From Sulfuriferula sp. (GTDB taxonomy: Bacteria > Pseudomonadota > Gammaproteobacteria > Burkholderiales > Sulfuriferulaceae): DNA of 64,000 nucleotides. The notes under the pieces were generated by a model. It had not been told where the DNA came from. It did not search any database and saw only the letters and a list, made by a program, of their open reading frames with translations. Both the position numbers and the translations under genes were made by a program. The stretch covers positions 22,765-86,764 of the forward strand of contig JABFSE010000006.1 of the NCBI GenBank assembly GCA_013140765.1, given 5' to 3'. Shown here piece by piece: positions 53,253-64,000 of the stretch (position 1 is the first letter of the stretch; every line of letters begins with the position of its first letter).

Positions 53253-54888
53253 TACCTGCTTGTGCGGCTTCATATCTACGGGTAATGACCCATTGTTGGC
53301 TAATAGATAATATATTGTTGACTACCCAATATAAAACTAAGCCTGCAGGAAAGAAGAAAAAGAATATGCTAAATGCAACTGGCATAATCATCATCACTTT
53401 AGCCTGCATAGGATCAGGTGGTGCAGGATTTAATTTGGTTTGCAATATCATGGTAATGCCCATGATGATAGGCAATACATAATATGGATCAGGGGTAGAA
53501 AGATCGTGTATCCATAAAATAAATGGTGCTTGGCGCATTTCTACACTACCTAATAATGCCCAATATAAAGCGATAAATACTGGAATCTGCACGACTACAG
53601 GCAAGCAACCACCTAAAGGATTTACTTTTTCAGTCTTATATAAATCCATCATGGCTTGATGTAGTTTTTGTCTATCATCGCCAAAAGTTTCTTTAAGACG
53701 TTGCAATTTAGGTGCTAAACCACGCATTTGCGCCATAGATTGGTAGCTTTTGGCAGATAGTGGAAAGAACATCAATTTAATCAGTATGGTTAAAATAACG
53801 ATAGCCCAACCCCAGTTACCAACTACGCCATGAATTTTTTGTAATGCCCAAAATATCGGTGCGGATATAGGTGTTAACCAACCATAATCAACCACATAAT
53901 CTAAACCTGGTGCAAGTGCTGTTAATGTTTTTTGTTCTTGCGGTCCTGCATACATAGGCACTGTAAATGTAATATCTGCACCTGGTTTTAAGTCGCCTTC
54001 AGGTACGATAACACCTGCCCTATATAAATTATCGCCTAAGGCATTTGCATAAAATTCGCGTTTAACACCATTACTAGGTAACCAAGCTGCTACAAAGTGA
54101 TGCTGCACCATGGCTACCCAGCCATCATTAGCAGATTTCGGATATTCAGCCTCATTTTTATCTAGCTTATGAAAATCAACTTTAGTGAATTTATGTGCTT
54201 CAGTATAAAACGCAGGGCCAGTAAAGGTATGAACTAAGCTAGACTCGCCTTCTGGCGTTTTACCATCGCGTAATAATTGAAAATACGCTTGCAATGGAAC
54301 AGTTGTAATACCTGTATTACTTAATTGATAATTAACATCAATTTTGTAACTATCACGATAAAAAATGTATGATTTTGTTACCTTAATACCTGATTGGGCA
54401 TCCACCCAAGTCATAGGTACAACTAATTTATTATCGTTAGCTGCCATCACATAATTATTAGCGGCTAAAGTATAAACTGACTTATGATTAGGCAAACCTG
54501 CACCCACTAAACCTGATTGCGCTACGTAAACATGATTTGCAGATTGTTCAAATAAATTTAAGTATTTTTTAGTATCAACAGGATCACGATAGCGCAACAT
54601 CGCTAAACTACGAATATCCCCACCATCAGCATCAATTACTGCACGCACCAAATCAGTGTTAACAATAACCTGAGCACCGTTGGTTAACACACCATCCGTT
54701 TTTTTAAGCGTATTATTGATTGCAGGTTTAATATCGCTAGATACTATAGGTGCATTCACATTGGCAACATTAGCAGGGCTAGTGATAGTTGTTAAAGTTT
54801 GCGGTGCGTGTTCTTTTTGCCAATTTTCCCACAACATCAATAATGAAAAGGAAAATACAACAAATAGTACTAATCTTTGAATATCCAT
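53239..54888 (-). CDS. yidC: Membrane protein insertase YidC
   Basis: A 549-residue protein with N-terminal helix ([20 protein letters not shown]), a large periplasmic beta domain (about 60-340) and the conserved insertase core ([40 protein letters not shown], quoted in parts). It inserts and folds inner-membrane proteins, including Fo subunit c. Place between yidD and mnmE is standard. Confidence 0.97.
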   Translation of the reverse strand: MDIQRLVLFVVFSFSLLMLWENWQKEHAPQTLTTITSPANVANVNAPIVSSDIKPAINNTLKKTDGVLTNGAQVIVNTDLVRAVIDADGGDIRSLAMLRYRDPVDTKKYLNLFEQSANHVYVAQSGLVGAGLPNHKSVYTLAANNYVMAANDNKLVVPMTWVDAQSGIKVTKSYIFYRDSYKIDVNYQLSNTGITTVPLQAYFQLLRDGKTPEGESSLVHTFTGPAFYTEAHKFTKVDFHKLDKNEAEYPKSANDGWVAMVQHHFVAAWLPSNGVKREFYANALGDNLYRAGVIVPEGDLKPGADITFTVPMYAGPQEQKTLTALAPGLDYVVDYGWLTPISAPIFWALQKIHGVVGNWGWAIVILTILIKLMFFPLSAKSYQSMAQMRGLAPKLQRLKETFGDDRQKLHQAMMDLYKTEKVNPLGGCLPVVVQIPVFIALYWALLGSVEMRQAPFILWIHDLSTPDPYYVLPIIMGITMILQTKLNPAPPDPMQAKVMMIMPVAFSIFFFFFPAGLVLYWVVNNILSISQQWVITRRYEAAQAGNAKR

Positions 54889-54914
54889 ATCAATCTATCG
54901 TTAATTATAAAAAA

Positions 54915-55124
54915 TTAAGGTACAGGATCATAACCACCATCATTATGTGGATGACAACGTGTAATGCGTTTAATTGCTAACCAGCTACCCTTGAACGTCC
55001 CATGTTTAACCAATGCTTCCACCGCATATTGAGAACAGCTGGGAGTGAATCGGCATCGGGGTCCTAGCATAGGACTGATAGTATATTGATAAAGTTTTAC
55101 AATTTGAATTAGGAGTCGAGACAT
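54915..55124 (-). CDS. yidD: Membrane protein insertion efficiency factor YidD
   Basis: A 69-residue protein with the family motif [19 protein letters not shown] and [13 protein letters not shown] at the end. It overlaps rnpA by 16 bases, as is common. It assists insertion at the inner membrane. Confidence 0.96.
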   Translation of the reverse strand: MSRLLIQIVKLYQYTISPMLGPRCRFTPSCSQYAVEALVKHGTFKGSWLAIKRITRCHPHNDGGYDPVP

Positions 55125-55471
55125 CGTTTGCTTTTCTTTAACAAAAGTAACAGTTCATTGCGAACTATAGCAGATTGGTCTTGAGTAAATGGCTTGATTA
55201 TGCGGACTATGTAATCAAGATTCGGCAAGTCATGCTGATGTAAGCGAAACACATCGCGGACTACTCGTTTTGCTAAATTACGAGCAACAGCTGTGCGTAA
55301 CTGTTTCTTACCGACCACTATACCTAAACGAGCTGACGCATTAGTGACATTAGGTTGCGCATAAACGTTAAGAAAGCGACCTGTTTTAGCACAGCGAAAA
55401 TTAAAAACGGATGAAAACTCATCCGTTTTTAATAAACGGCAACTTCGTGGAAAAGTGTACCGTGTATTCAT
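55109..55471 (-). CDS. rnpA: Ribonuclease P protein component
   Basis: A 120-residue basic protein, [17 protein letters not shown] at the start and the RNR signature in [20 protein letters not shown]. It joins the P RNA to mature tRNA 5' ends. The RNA gene itself is not in the window. Confidence 0.96.
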   Translation of the reverse strand: MNTRYTFPRSCRLLKTDEFSSVFNFRCAKTGRFLNVYAQPNVTNASARLGIVVGKKQLRTAVARNLAKRVVRDVFRLHQHDLPNLDYIVRIIKPFTQDQSAIVRNELLLLLKKSKRCLDS

Positions 55472-55486
55472 AATACTAGCGACAAA

Positions 55487-55633
55487 TTACCGTGATTCAC
55501 CCACAGCAAGGCGTGCACGACCTTTAGCGCGACGTGCGTTGATAACAGCACGACCACCTTTAGTTCTCATACGAACTAAAAAGCCATGTGTGCGTTTACG
55601 GCGAATAACGGAAGGTTGGTAAGTGCGTTTCAT
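55487..55633 (-). CDS. rpmH: Ribosomal protein L34
   Basis: A 48-residue very basic protein: [18 protein letters not shown], then [10 protein letters not shown] and [10 protein letters not shown]. It is four residues longer than the common 44, with a tail GESR. The start at 55633 is preceded by TAGGA at about 13 bases on the minus strand. It is the first gene of the block rpmH-rnpA-yidD-yidC-mnmE. Confidence 0.96.
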   Translation of the reverse strand: MKRTYQPSVIRRKRTHGFLVRMRTKGGRAVINARRAKGRARLAVGESR

Positions 55634-55672
55634 AACAAAAATCCTAAATAAAATAATTTCTTAGAACCTAAC

Positions 55673-55702
55673 ATTAAACTATTTTACTACCCCTATTGTC
55701 AA
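55673..55702 (-). promoter_or_regulatory. Putative rpmH promoter
   Basis: On the minus strand TTGACA (55702-55697) is followed after 18 bases by TTTAAT (55678-55673), a near-consensus sigma-70 promoter about 40 bases before the start of rpmH. It should drive the rpmH-rnpA-yidD-yidC block. Confidence 0.65.
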
Positions 55703-56140
55703 GTTAAAACTTTGATTTTTTATTAAATAATCAATTCTTGGTCTATCTGCATAGTTGTAGATTTTGGTTTTTACATGTTTATCCACGATTTATTAGTTTT
55801 TAGTATTTTAAAGATATAAATCTAAGACTAATAATAAGCACACTAATTTTAGTGTATAAGTATAAACTTTTATTTTTAATCAAATAGATAAGATGTTTTT
55901 AAGTTACTCATAAAGCCCATTTTGATTGTGCGTATTTTGTGCATAAAACAGCCCGTGTGGATAAATTGAAAGTTATCCACAAATTATTATTAAGTTATTA
56001 GTATGAATATCGCTATAATACTTAATCGCGGTTAGCACCTCTAGCATCCCCAAACGTATTGAAGTTAAGATGCTCAAAAATGGTAGCGACTAATGAGCGT
56101 ATTCATCAACTTTAATCACGATGTTTAACTAAATAAATAT
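55703..56140. other. Replication origin region (oriC)
   Basis: The 507-base gap between divergent rpmH and dnaA is A+T rich, especially 55700-55930, a candidate unwinding element. DnaA boxes are TTATCCACG at 55779-55787 (one mismatch), TGTGCATAA at 55938-55946, TGTGGATAA at 55956-55964 and TTATCCACA at 55973-55981. The last three form a tight cluster close to dnaA. Gene direction changes here, and parS sites flank the region. No other gene is seen in it. Confidence 0.88.
55990..56019 (+). promoter_or_regulatory. Possible dnaA promoter
   Basis: A perfect TATAAT at 56014-56019 lies 33 bases after the last DnaA box. The -35 candidate TTAAGT (55990-55995, 18-base spacer) is weak. A promoter this close to DnaA boxes would allow autoregulation. 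The untranslated leader to the start at 56141 would be about 115 bases. Confidence 0.4.
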
Positions 56141-57487
56141 ATGGCTATGAACGAATTTTGGCAAAATGCACTAACTACGCTCGAGCATGAATTGCCAGCA
56201 CAACAGTTCAAAACATGGGTTAAACCGCTTGTAGTTGATGAGATAGATAATGAATTAAAACTAACTGCCCCTAATCGCTTTGTGTTGGACTGGGTTAAAG
56301 ATAAGTATTTGTACCGTTTAGAAGAATTAGCGTTGGATTATTATGGCGTAGAAAAAATAATCAATTTTTCAGTTGTTGCTAATAGTGTTATAAAAAACAA
56401 CCCAGTAGAAAACGTAACTAAATCCCCTAGCAGTATCGCACCATCCATTATCGTAAAAAGAGAAGCACCAAAGCGCTTAAATCCCAGTTTTACATTTGAA
56501 ACTTTGGTCACAGGTAAAGCAAATCAATTAGCTCGTGCAGCTGCAATACAAGTTGCGGAAAACCCTGGCACGACTTATAACCCGTTATTTATTTATGGGG
56601 GCGTGGGACTAGGAAAAACACATTTAATACAAGCTATTGGTAATTTTATACACGAAAATAATCCAACAGCGGCAATTAGTTATATACATGCTGAAAATTA
56701 TGTTTCAGACGTAGTTAAAGCCTATCAACATAAAACTTTTGATGAATTTAAGCGACGTTACCATTCATTAGATGTGTTGTTAATTGATGATATACAATTT
56801 TTTAATGGTAAAAATCGTACTCAAGAAGAGTTCTTTTATGCTTTTAATGCGCTTATTGAAGCTAAAAAACAACTGATTATTACCTGTGATACTTATCCAA
56901 AAGAAATTGCGGGGATGGAAGATCGACTCAAATCGCGCTTTAGCTGGGGTTTAACTGTTTCCATAGATCCGCCTGAGTTGGAAATGCGTGTCGCTATCTT
57001 ATTGAAAAAAGCCGAGGCTGAAAAAATCAACCTAGAAGAAAACATTGCTTTTTTTATTGCAAAACAAGTACGCTCTAATGTGAGAGAATTAGAAGGTGCG
57101 TTAAAAAGAGTATTTGCATATGCTAAGTTCTCTAACAAAGCAATTACATTAGAATCTGCAAAAGAAGCACTAAAAGATTTATTAGCCGTACAAAGTCGGC
57201 AAGTTTCTATAGAAAATATACAAAAAACGGTCGCAGACTTTTATAAAATAAAAATCATCGATCTACATTCTAAAAAACGCACCAGAGCATTAGTCAGACC
57301 ACGACAAATCGCAATGTCTTTAGCGAAAGAATTAACCAGCATGAGCCTGCCTGATATAGGGGCATCTTTTGGCGGTAGAGATCATACTACCGTTTTACAT
57401 GCGTGTAGAAAAGTAGTTGAGCTAAAAGAAGAAGATCAAAATATCAATCGAGAATATGCCTTGTTATTGCAAGTCTTAACGAGCTGA
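56141..57487 (+). CDS. dnaA: Chromosomal replication initiator DnaA
   Basis: A 448-residue AAA+ protein. Domain I is [20 protein letters not shown], Walker [11 protein letters not shown], Walker [11 protein letters not shown], and the domain IV signature [15 protein letters not shown] binds DnaA boxes. The start at 56141 is followed by another ATG at 56147; either may be used and no strong ribosome binding site is seen. The gene is more A+T rich than those at the window's left end. Confidence 0.98.
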   Translation: MAMNEFWQNALTTLEHELPAQQFKTWVKPLVVDEIDNELKLTAPNRFVLDWVKDKYLYRLEELALDYYGVEKIINFSVVANSVIKNNPVENVTKSPSSIAPSIIVKREAPKRLNPSFTFETLVTGKANQLARAAAIQVAENPGTTYNPLFIYGGVGLGKTHLIQAIGNFIHENNPTAAISYIHAENYVSDVVKAYQHKTFDEFKRRYHSLDVLLIDDIQFFNGKNRTQEEFFYAFNALIEAKKQLIITCDTYPKEIAGMEDRLKSRFSWGLTVSIDPPELEMRVAILLKKAEAEKINLEENIAFFIAKQVRSNVRELEGALKRVFAYAKFSNKAITLESAKEALKDLLAVQSRQVSIENIQKTVADFYKIKIIDLHSKKRTRALVRPRQIAMSLAKELTSMSLPDIGASFGGRDHTTVLHACRKVVELKEEDQNINREYALLLQVLTS

Positions 57488-57514
57488 TGATATTGGTATA
57501 AAATTTGAGTAAGT

Positions 57515-57539
57515 TGTGGATAATTACAGATTTTCCACA
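57515..57539. promoter_or_regulatory. DnaA boxes between dnaA and dnaN
   Basis: TGTGGATAA at 57515-57523 is a perfect box in the minus orientation, and TTTTCCACA at 57531-57539 is a one-mismatch box in the plus orientation. They lie in the 197-base gap before dnaN and may regulate dnaN or form a second origin part. Confidence 0.65.
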
Positions 57540-57684
57540 AAAATAAAAACTATGCATAAAATATCAACTCATTAAAAGCAAGTTATTAACAACTTTGTAT
57601 AGGTTATAATTAGTTGATTATTTTGATAAATAGTAACTTGTTATTGAATAAACTGCGCTCTTATTATTGTTATTAAGGTTATAT

Positions 57685-58791
57685 ATGTTATTACTAGAAA
57701 CTAATCGTGACACGCTATTAACATCCTTGCAAACAGTAATGGGTGTAGTTGAAAAGCGACATACTTTGCCTATACTGTCCAACGTTTTAATTGAAAAAAC
57801 CAATGGTAGCTTGTCTATGCTAACTACGGATTTAGAAATACAAATTAAAATAGTGACTGAAATTGATGCGCCTACAGGTGATTTTTCCATTACCGTGGCG
57901 GCAAAAAAAATGGTGGATATTTGTCGTGCTTTTAATGAAAAAGCGATAATTAGCCTGGAAGCAACCGATAACCAGCTACACATTAAATCTGGTAAAAGCA
58001 GATTTAATGTGCAAACACTACCCGCAAAAGACTTCCCAACTATCGACAATAGCGTAGAAGCGGATAATAAAATAAAAATTGAACAGAAAAAGTTGAAAAA
58101 CCTCATTGCAATGGTTCAATATGCGATGGCACAACAAGACATACGCTACTATTTGAATGGCATGTTGTTGGTTTTGGAAAATAATACGATTACTGTAGTA
58201 GCGACTGATGGACATAGATTGTGTTTGGCGGCAGACGAGTTGTCTGAATCTATGAATAAACAAGAAATTATTATTCCACGTAAAACCATTTCAGAATTAA
58301 CAAAATTATTAGCTGATACTGATGAATACGTGACATTAACCGTATTCAAAAACCAAATTCAATTCGAATTAGGTAACACACAATTAATTTCTAAAATCAT
58401 AGATGGCAAATTCCCTGATTACCACCGCGTTATTCCCGTCAATCATAAGAATATATTAACGGCAAATAGAGTGGCATTACAGCAATCGTTGCAGCGTGCC
58501 GCTATTCTATCTAATGAAAAATTCCGTGGTGTGCGCTTAGTTTTATCACAAAATGAATTAAAAATTGTTTGTAGCAATAACGAGCAAGAAGATGCGCAAG
58601 AAGAAATTGAAGTTGAATACTTAGGAGACCCATTGGACATAGGTTTTAATGTTTCTTACTTATTGGATGCGTTAAATCACCTTAATTCAGAAAAAATATT
58701 ATGCCATTTTGGCGATGCTAACAGCAGTATGCTGATGACTATTGTTGATAATGCTAATTATAAATACGTCATTATGCCAATGCGGATTTAA
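57685..58791 (+). CDS. dnaN: DNA polymerase III sliding clamp
   Basis: About 368 residues from the ATG at 57685 (AAGG ahead); an earlier ATG at 57667 lacks support. Three clamp domains are present: LLLETNRDTLLTSLQTVMG at the start, VEKRHTLPILSNVLI, and YKYVIMPMRI at the end, the conserved C-terminus. It holds polymerase on DNA. Confidence 0.97.
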   Translation: MLLLETNRDTLLTSLQTVMGVVEKRHTLPILSNVLIEKTNGSLSMLTTDLEIQIKIVTEIDAPTGDFSITVAAKKMVDICRAFNEKAIISLEATDNQLHIKSGKSRFNVQTLPAKDFPTIDNSVEADNKIKIEQKKLKNLIAMVQYAMAQQDIRYYLNGMLLVLENNTITVVATDGHRLCLAADELSESMNKQEIIIPRKTISELTKLLADTDEYVTLTVFKNQIQFELGNTQLISKIIDGKFPDYHRVIPVNHKNILTANRVALQQSLQRAAILSNEKFRGVRLVLSQNELKIVCSNNEQEDAQEEIEVEYLGDPLDIGFNVSYLLDALNHLNSEKILCHFGDANSSMLMTIVDNANYKYVIMPMRI

Positions 58792-58817
58792 GTAATTATT
58801 GATTTCAAATAATAGTT

Positions 58818-58833
58818 TGTTTCACGTGAAACA
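58818..58833. promoter_or_regulatory. parS site, ParB-binding centromere
   Basis: A second perfect TGTTTCACGTGAAACA lies in the 64-base gap between dnaN and gyrB, 22 bases before the gyrB start, so ParB spreading could affect gyrB expression. It is about 2.8 kb right of the origin. Confidence 0.95.
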
Positions 58834-58852
58834 TATAAAAACTCGAGTATAA

Positions 58853-61252
<2,400 letters not shown>

Positions 61253-61303
61253 TGGTGTAGATTACCATCAACAGCTTCGTCCGTATTTTTTGTACTATAT
61301 AGA

Positions 61304-61333
61304 TTGACAGTTGCCTTACGTTTTATTTACTAT
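61304..61333 (+). promoter_or_regulatory. Putative promoter of the orphan prepilin gene
   Basis: TTGACA at 61304-61309 and TACTAT at 61328-61333 are separated by 18 bases. Transcription would start near 61340, giving a leader of about 130 bases that contains the hairpin at 61378-61410. Confidence 0.45.
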
Positions 61334-61377
61334 GAGTGTGCTAATATTGTTTTAGAACAAATACATATAAATAGTGC

Positions 61378-61410
61378 GCATCATCAGCAATGCTATTGAC
61401 TTGATGATGC
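61378..61410 (+). promoter_or_regulatory. Hairpin in the leader of the prepilin gene
   Basis: GCATCATCA (61378-61386) and TGATGATGC (61402-61410) are a perfect 9-bp inverted repeat with a 15-base loop. It has no T-tract, so it is more likely an operator or an mRNA structure than a terminator. Confidence 0.45.
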
Positions 61411-61470
61411 CTCTCAATAATAAGAATCATACGTTTTATAACCGTGTTGATAATTTAAGAGGGGAGCATC

Positions 61471-62103
61471 ATGTATAAATCGCAACAAGGTTTTACGCTC
61501 ATAGAGCTTGCCATTGTATTGGTTATCGTCGGTTTGTTGTTAGGCGGCGTATTTAAAGGGCAAGAGTTGATTACTCAAGCAAAGATACGCAATATCAGCA
61601 ATGACCTTACGGGTACAACAGCAGCATTTCACAGCTATCAAGACCGTTATCGTGCATTGCCTGGTGATGATGCGAGTGCGGCGAGTCGCTGGACTAATCC
61701 GACCACTGTGAGCGGTAATGGTAACGGACAAATTACTGGTAATTACAATGACACCACTGGCGTAGAATCAGGCTATTTTTGGCAACATCTACGCTTATCA
61801 GGTCTCGTCACTGGCGCAGCTACCGACGCAACCCCGCCGCAGAATGCTGTTTCAGGCATGATGGGAATACAAAGTGCAGGCGCGTTAGGTTTGACAGGTT
61901 TGTTACTGTGTAGCTCTAATCTTCCCGCTAAAATCGCGCAAGCCATAGACAGCCAATTAGATGATGGTAATGCGATGACAGGTCAGCTACGTGGTGAATT
62001 AAATACGGGCACTAGCCCCGCTCCCACCATAGGTGCAACCGCGCCTACCACTAATTACGTCGATAACGGTAGTAATGTTTATGTCGTTTGTAAGCCCATA
62101 TAA
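61471..62103 (+). CDS. Orphan type IV prepilin-like protein
   Basis: A 210-residue protein with a short leader MYKSQQG, cleaved before FTLIELAIVLVIVGLLLGGV, the class III signal. The rest is periplasmic, rich in Gly, Thr and Asn, and has GYFWQHLRLSGLV. Two cysteines (CSSNLP and VVCKPI) could form a disulfide. A strong ribosome binding site AGGGGAG precedes the start. It lies alone between gyrB and dut, far from the pilus operon at the left end, and could provide the major subunit that operon lacks. Confidence 0.88.
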   Translation: MYKSQQGFTLIELAIVLVIVGLLLGGVFKGQELITQAKIRNISNDLTGTTAAFHSYQDRYRALPGDDASAASRWTNPTTVSGNGNGQITGNYNDTTGVESGYFWQHLRLSGLVTGAATDATPPQNAVSGMMGIQSAGALGLTGLLLCSSNLPAKIAQAIDSQLDDGNAMTGQLRGELNTGTSPAPTIGATAPTTNYVDNGSNVYVVCKPI

Positions 62104-62117
62104 ATTCTAGCGCAGTG

Positions 62118-62146
62118 TTAGCTTAGATGCGGTTGGTCTAGGCTAA
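62118..62146. terminator. Hairpin between convergent prepilin and dut genes
   Basis: TTAGCTTAGA (62118-62127) and TCTAGGCTAA (62137-62146) pair over 10 bases with one G-U-type mismatch and a 9-base loop. There is no T-run, so it may be a weak terminator or mRNA stabiliser for both convergent genes. Confidence 0.4.
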
Positions 62147-62152
62147 TACTGA

Positions 62153-62602
62153 TTATCTTCCTGTACTTCCAAACCCGCCCGCCCCGCGTTCGCTGGCGTT
62201 GAAATCATCTACGATATTAAATTGTACTTGCACCACGGGAACCATGACCATTTGCGCGATACGTTCTAGCGGATTGATGGTAAAGGTGGTGTCGCCGCGA
62301 TTCCACATCGAGACAAATAACTGCCCTTGGTAATCGGAATCTATCAACCCAACTAAATTCCCCAGCACTATGCCGTGTTTATGTCCCAGCCCCGAGCGCG
62401 GTAAAATTACGGCGGCTAAATCAGGCGTACCGATGTGGATTGCCATACCTGTGGGGATAAGCAGCGTTTGCCCAGGCGTTAGCTCCATCGGTGCGTCTAT
62501 ACAGGCGCGTAAGTCTATCCCTGCCGCACCTTGCGTAGCGTAGCTGGGGAGTTGTTCGTGTAAGCGTGAGTCGAGGATTTTAACGTCGATAATGCGGTTC
62601 AT
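62153..62602 (-). CDS. dut: dUTP diphosphatase
   Basis: A 149-residue trimeric enzyme. Motifs are [34 protein letters not shown] (quoted in part as [10 protein letters not shown]) and the C-terminal [11 protein letters not shown], which closes over the substrate. It hydrolyses dUTP to dUMP. It overlaps coaBC by 4 bases, a common pairing. Confidence 0.97.
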   Translation of the reverse strand: MNRIIDVKILDSRLHEQLPSYATQGAAGIDLRACIDAPMELTPGQTLLIPTGMAIHIGTPDLAAVILPRSGLGHKHGIVLGNLVGLIDSDYQGQLFVSMWNRGDTTFTINPLERIAQMVMVPVVQVQFNIVDDFNASERGAGGFGSTGR

Positions 62603-63789
62603 TTTAGTTCCTTATATAAATTGGCTAAGTGCTGAATAATTTGTCTGGCTATGCTTAATTTGTCGGCGCGGGCAAGCGCGTGTGCGCCGTGGTCGTCGAG
62701 CAGCGTGACTTCGTTGCTGTCGCTGCCCAAGGCATCCTGAGCGCGATTGACGACAAGTAAAGGGATGTTCTTACGCTGGCGTTTGGCTGTGCCGTTGGCG
62801 ATGAGATTTTCGGTTTCGGCGGCAAATCCCACGCAAAATGGCGGTTGTGGGCGTTGCGCGACTTGGGTCAAAATATCCACATTGGGGATTAAATTGAGTG
62901 TGAACGTATCACTGGATTTTTTGATTTTCTGCTCATGCGCCAGTTCAGGGCGATAATCAGCCACGGCGGCAACGCTGATAAAAATATCGGCTGTGGCAAC
63001 GTGCTGGTTGACTGCATTGAGCATATCGGCGGCACTAACGACATTGACGATCGTCGCGCCTGCAGGTGGTGTGAGGCAGGTTGCGCCGCTAATCAGCGTC
63101 ACACTTGCGCCAGCTTCCAGTGCCGCTAGTGCGACGGCGTAGCCCATCTTGCCTGAGCTTAAATTAGTAATGGCGCGTACTGGGTCGATTTTTTCTATGG
63201 TCGGCCCTGCGGTAATCAACACGCACTTGCCTGCTAATAGACGTGGCGCAAAATGGGCGACAATGGCTGCGCATAAATCAGCGGGTTCCAGCATCCGCCC
63301 CGCGCCGATTTCGCCGCAGGCTTGCTCGCCGTAGGCAGGGCCGATTAGCACCATGCCGTCTGTGGTGAGTTGCGCGATATTGCGCTGGGTGGCGGCGTTA
63401 TCCCACATCTGCTTATTCATTGCGGGCGCAACCAGCAATGGGCAGGTTCGTGCCAAACATAGCGTGGAAAGCATATCATCTGCCAATCCCAGTGCTAGTT
63501 TGGCAATAAAATCTGCGCTGGCGGGGGCTACTATGGCTAAATCTGCCTCGCGACTGAGGTTGATATGCGCCATGCCGTTATCTGCATCGTGCCACAGGTC
63601 AGTAATAACGGGCTTGCCAGATAAGGCCTGAAACGTCTGTGCGCCGACAAATTGCGTTGCTGCTTGCGTCATTACCACTCGCACCTGCGCACCTGCTTTG
63701 ACCAATAGGCGCGTGAGCTCAGCGGCTTTGTAAGCGGCAATGCCACCTGTTACACCTAATAGGATGCGCTTTTCTGTTAATTGCGGCAT
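62599..63789 (-). CDS. coaBC: Bifunctional phosphopantothenoylcysteine decarboxylase/synthetase
   Basis: About 396 residues from the ATG at 63789; a TTG at 63801 is less likely. The N-terminal CoaC flavoprotein has [17 protein letters not shown] and [10 protein letters not shown], and the C-terminal CoaB has [18 protein letters not shown]. It makes 4'-phosphopantetheine for coenzyme A from phosphopantothenate. It is divergent from radC with 51 bases between. Confidence 0.97.
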   Translation of the reverse strand: MPQLTEKRILLGVTGGIAAYKAAELTRLLVKAGAQVRVVMTQAATQFVGAQTFQALSGKPVITDLWHDADNGMAHINLSREADLAIVAPASADFIAKLALGLADDMLSTLCLARTCPLLVAPAMNKQMWDNAATQRNIAQLTTDGMVLIGPAYGEQACGEIGAGRMLEPADLCAAIVAHFAPRLLAGKCVLITAGPTIEKIDPVRAITNLSSGKMGYAVALAALEAGASVTLISGATCLTPPAGATIVNVVSAADMLNAVNQHVATADIFISVAAVADYRPELAHEQKIKKSSDTFTLNLIPNVDILTQVAQRPQPPFCVGFAAETENLIANGTAKRQRKNIPLLVVNRAQDALGSDSNEVTLLDDHGAHALARADKLSIARQIIQHLANLYKELK

Positions 63790-63840
63790 GATAGTAACCA
63801 AAACGTGTAAAAAAACATTTTACCGCAAGGAGGGAAAAGC

Positions 63841-64000
63841 ATGGCAATTACTGATTGGCCTGAAGATGAGCGCCCACGTGAAAAACTTTTACTACGCGGT
63901 GCGGCAGCATTGAGTGATGCGGAATTATTGGCCATATTTTTACGCACAGGCGTGCCTGGCAAAAGTGCTGTGGATATGGCGCGTGACTTGATTAGCGAAT
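63841..64000 (+). CDS. radC: DNA repair protein RadC family, 5' part
   Basis: The first 53 codons are visible and the gene runs off the window. The frame reads [20 protein letters not shown], then [20 protein letters not shown], the usual RadC N-terminal helix-hairpin-helix region. A strong ribosome binding site AAGGAGG lies 8 bases ahead. The JAMM domain expected at the C-terminus is outside the window. Function in repair is uncertain in the family. Divergence from coaBC is a common proteobacterial arrangement. Confidence 0.93.
   Translation, partial: MAITDWPEDERPREKLLLRGAAALSDAELLAIFLRTGVPGKSAVDMARDLISE

Overview
This window is ordinary chromosomal DNA from a betaproteobacterium, centred on its replication origin. 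The gene order rpmH-oriC-dnaA-dnaN-gyrB without recF between dnaN and gyrB, the block rnpA-yidD-yidC-mnmE-mnmG-rsmG-parA-parB-atpIBEFHAGDC, and proteins such as a DUF3426 zinc-ribbon protein after prmA fit a member of the Nitrosomonadales/Gallionellales group. The genus is an inference; I cannot name it from sequence alone. The DNA is of moderate G+C, and the stretch from about 55.6 to 58.9 kb is visibly A+T richer. I see no tRNA, rRNA, insertion sequence or CRISPR array.

Layout. 1-0.3 kb: the end of a periplasmic copper chaperone. 0.4-8.7 kb (minus strand): a tightly overlapping eight-gene operon for a type IV pilus/type II secretion-like machine of MSHA type (secretin, ATPase, platform protein, PilM/N-, PilO- and PilP-like proteins, two pseudopilins). 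8.8-12.5 kb: a DUF2442 protein, a GAF-GGDEF-EAL protein, an unknown protein and a carboxylesterase. 12.5-14.8 kb: cobT-cobS-cobC for the nucleotide loop of cobalamin. 14.9-17.7 kb: an acyltransferase-like protein, a DUF938 methyltransferase, a membrane-anchored HExxH protein and a small unknown gene.

17.8-33.0 kb is a biofilm and c-di-GMP district. It holds a receiver-domain protein, a GAF-PAS-PAS-GGDEF-EAL protein, an HD-GYP protein, glmS and glmU (which make UDP-GlcNAc) and, divergent from glmU, the complete pgaABCD operon that polymerises, modifies and exports poly-N-acetylglucosamine. Substrate supply, c-di-GMP control and polymer export therefore sit side by side. 33.0-40.4 kb: fxsA, a DsbD with two N-terminal alpha domains, a TlpA-like thioredoxin, aroQ-accB-accC-prmA and a DUF3426 protein, closed by a perfect 15-bp bidirectional terminator.

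40.5-47.4 kb: the F1Fo ATP synthase operon on the minus strand. 47.5-55.6 kb: parB, parA, rsmG, mnmG, mnmE, yidC, yidD, rnpA and rpmH on the minus strand. 55.6-56.1 kb: the origin, with several DnaA boxes. From 56.1 kb dnaA, dnaN and gyrB run on the plus strand, so transcription diverges from the origin on both sides. Two perfect 16-bp parS sites lie at 51785 and 58818, flanking the origin and close to parAB. 61.4-64.0 kb: an orphan prepilin with a structured leader, dut, coaBC and the start of radC.

The most interesting items are the reduced MSHA-like machine with its two related pseudopilins, the orphan prepilin, the c-di-GMP/PNAG neighbourhood, the double-alpha DsbD and the origin/parS architecture. 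Nothing here looks like a clearly new defence or mobile system.
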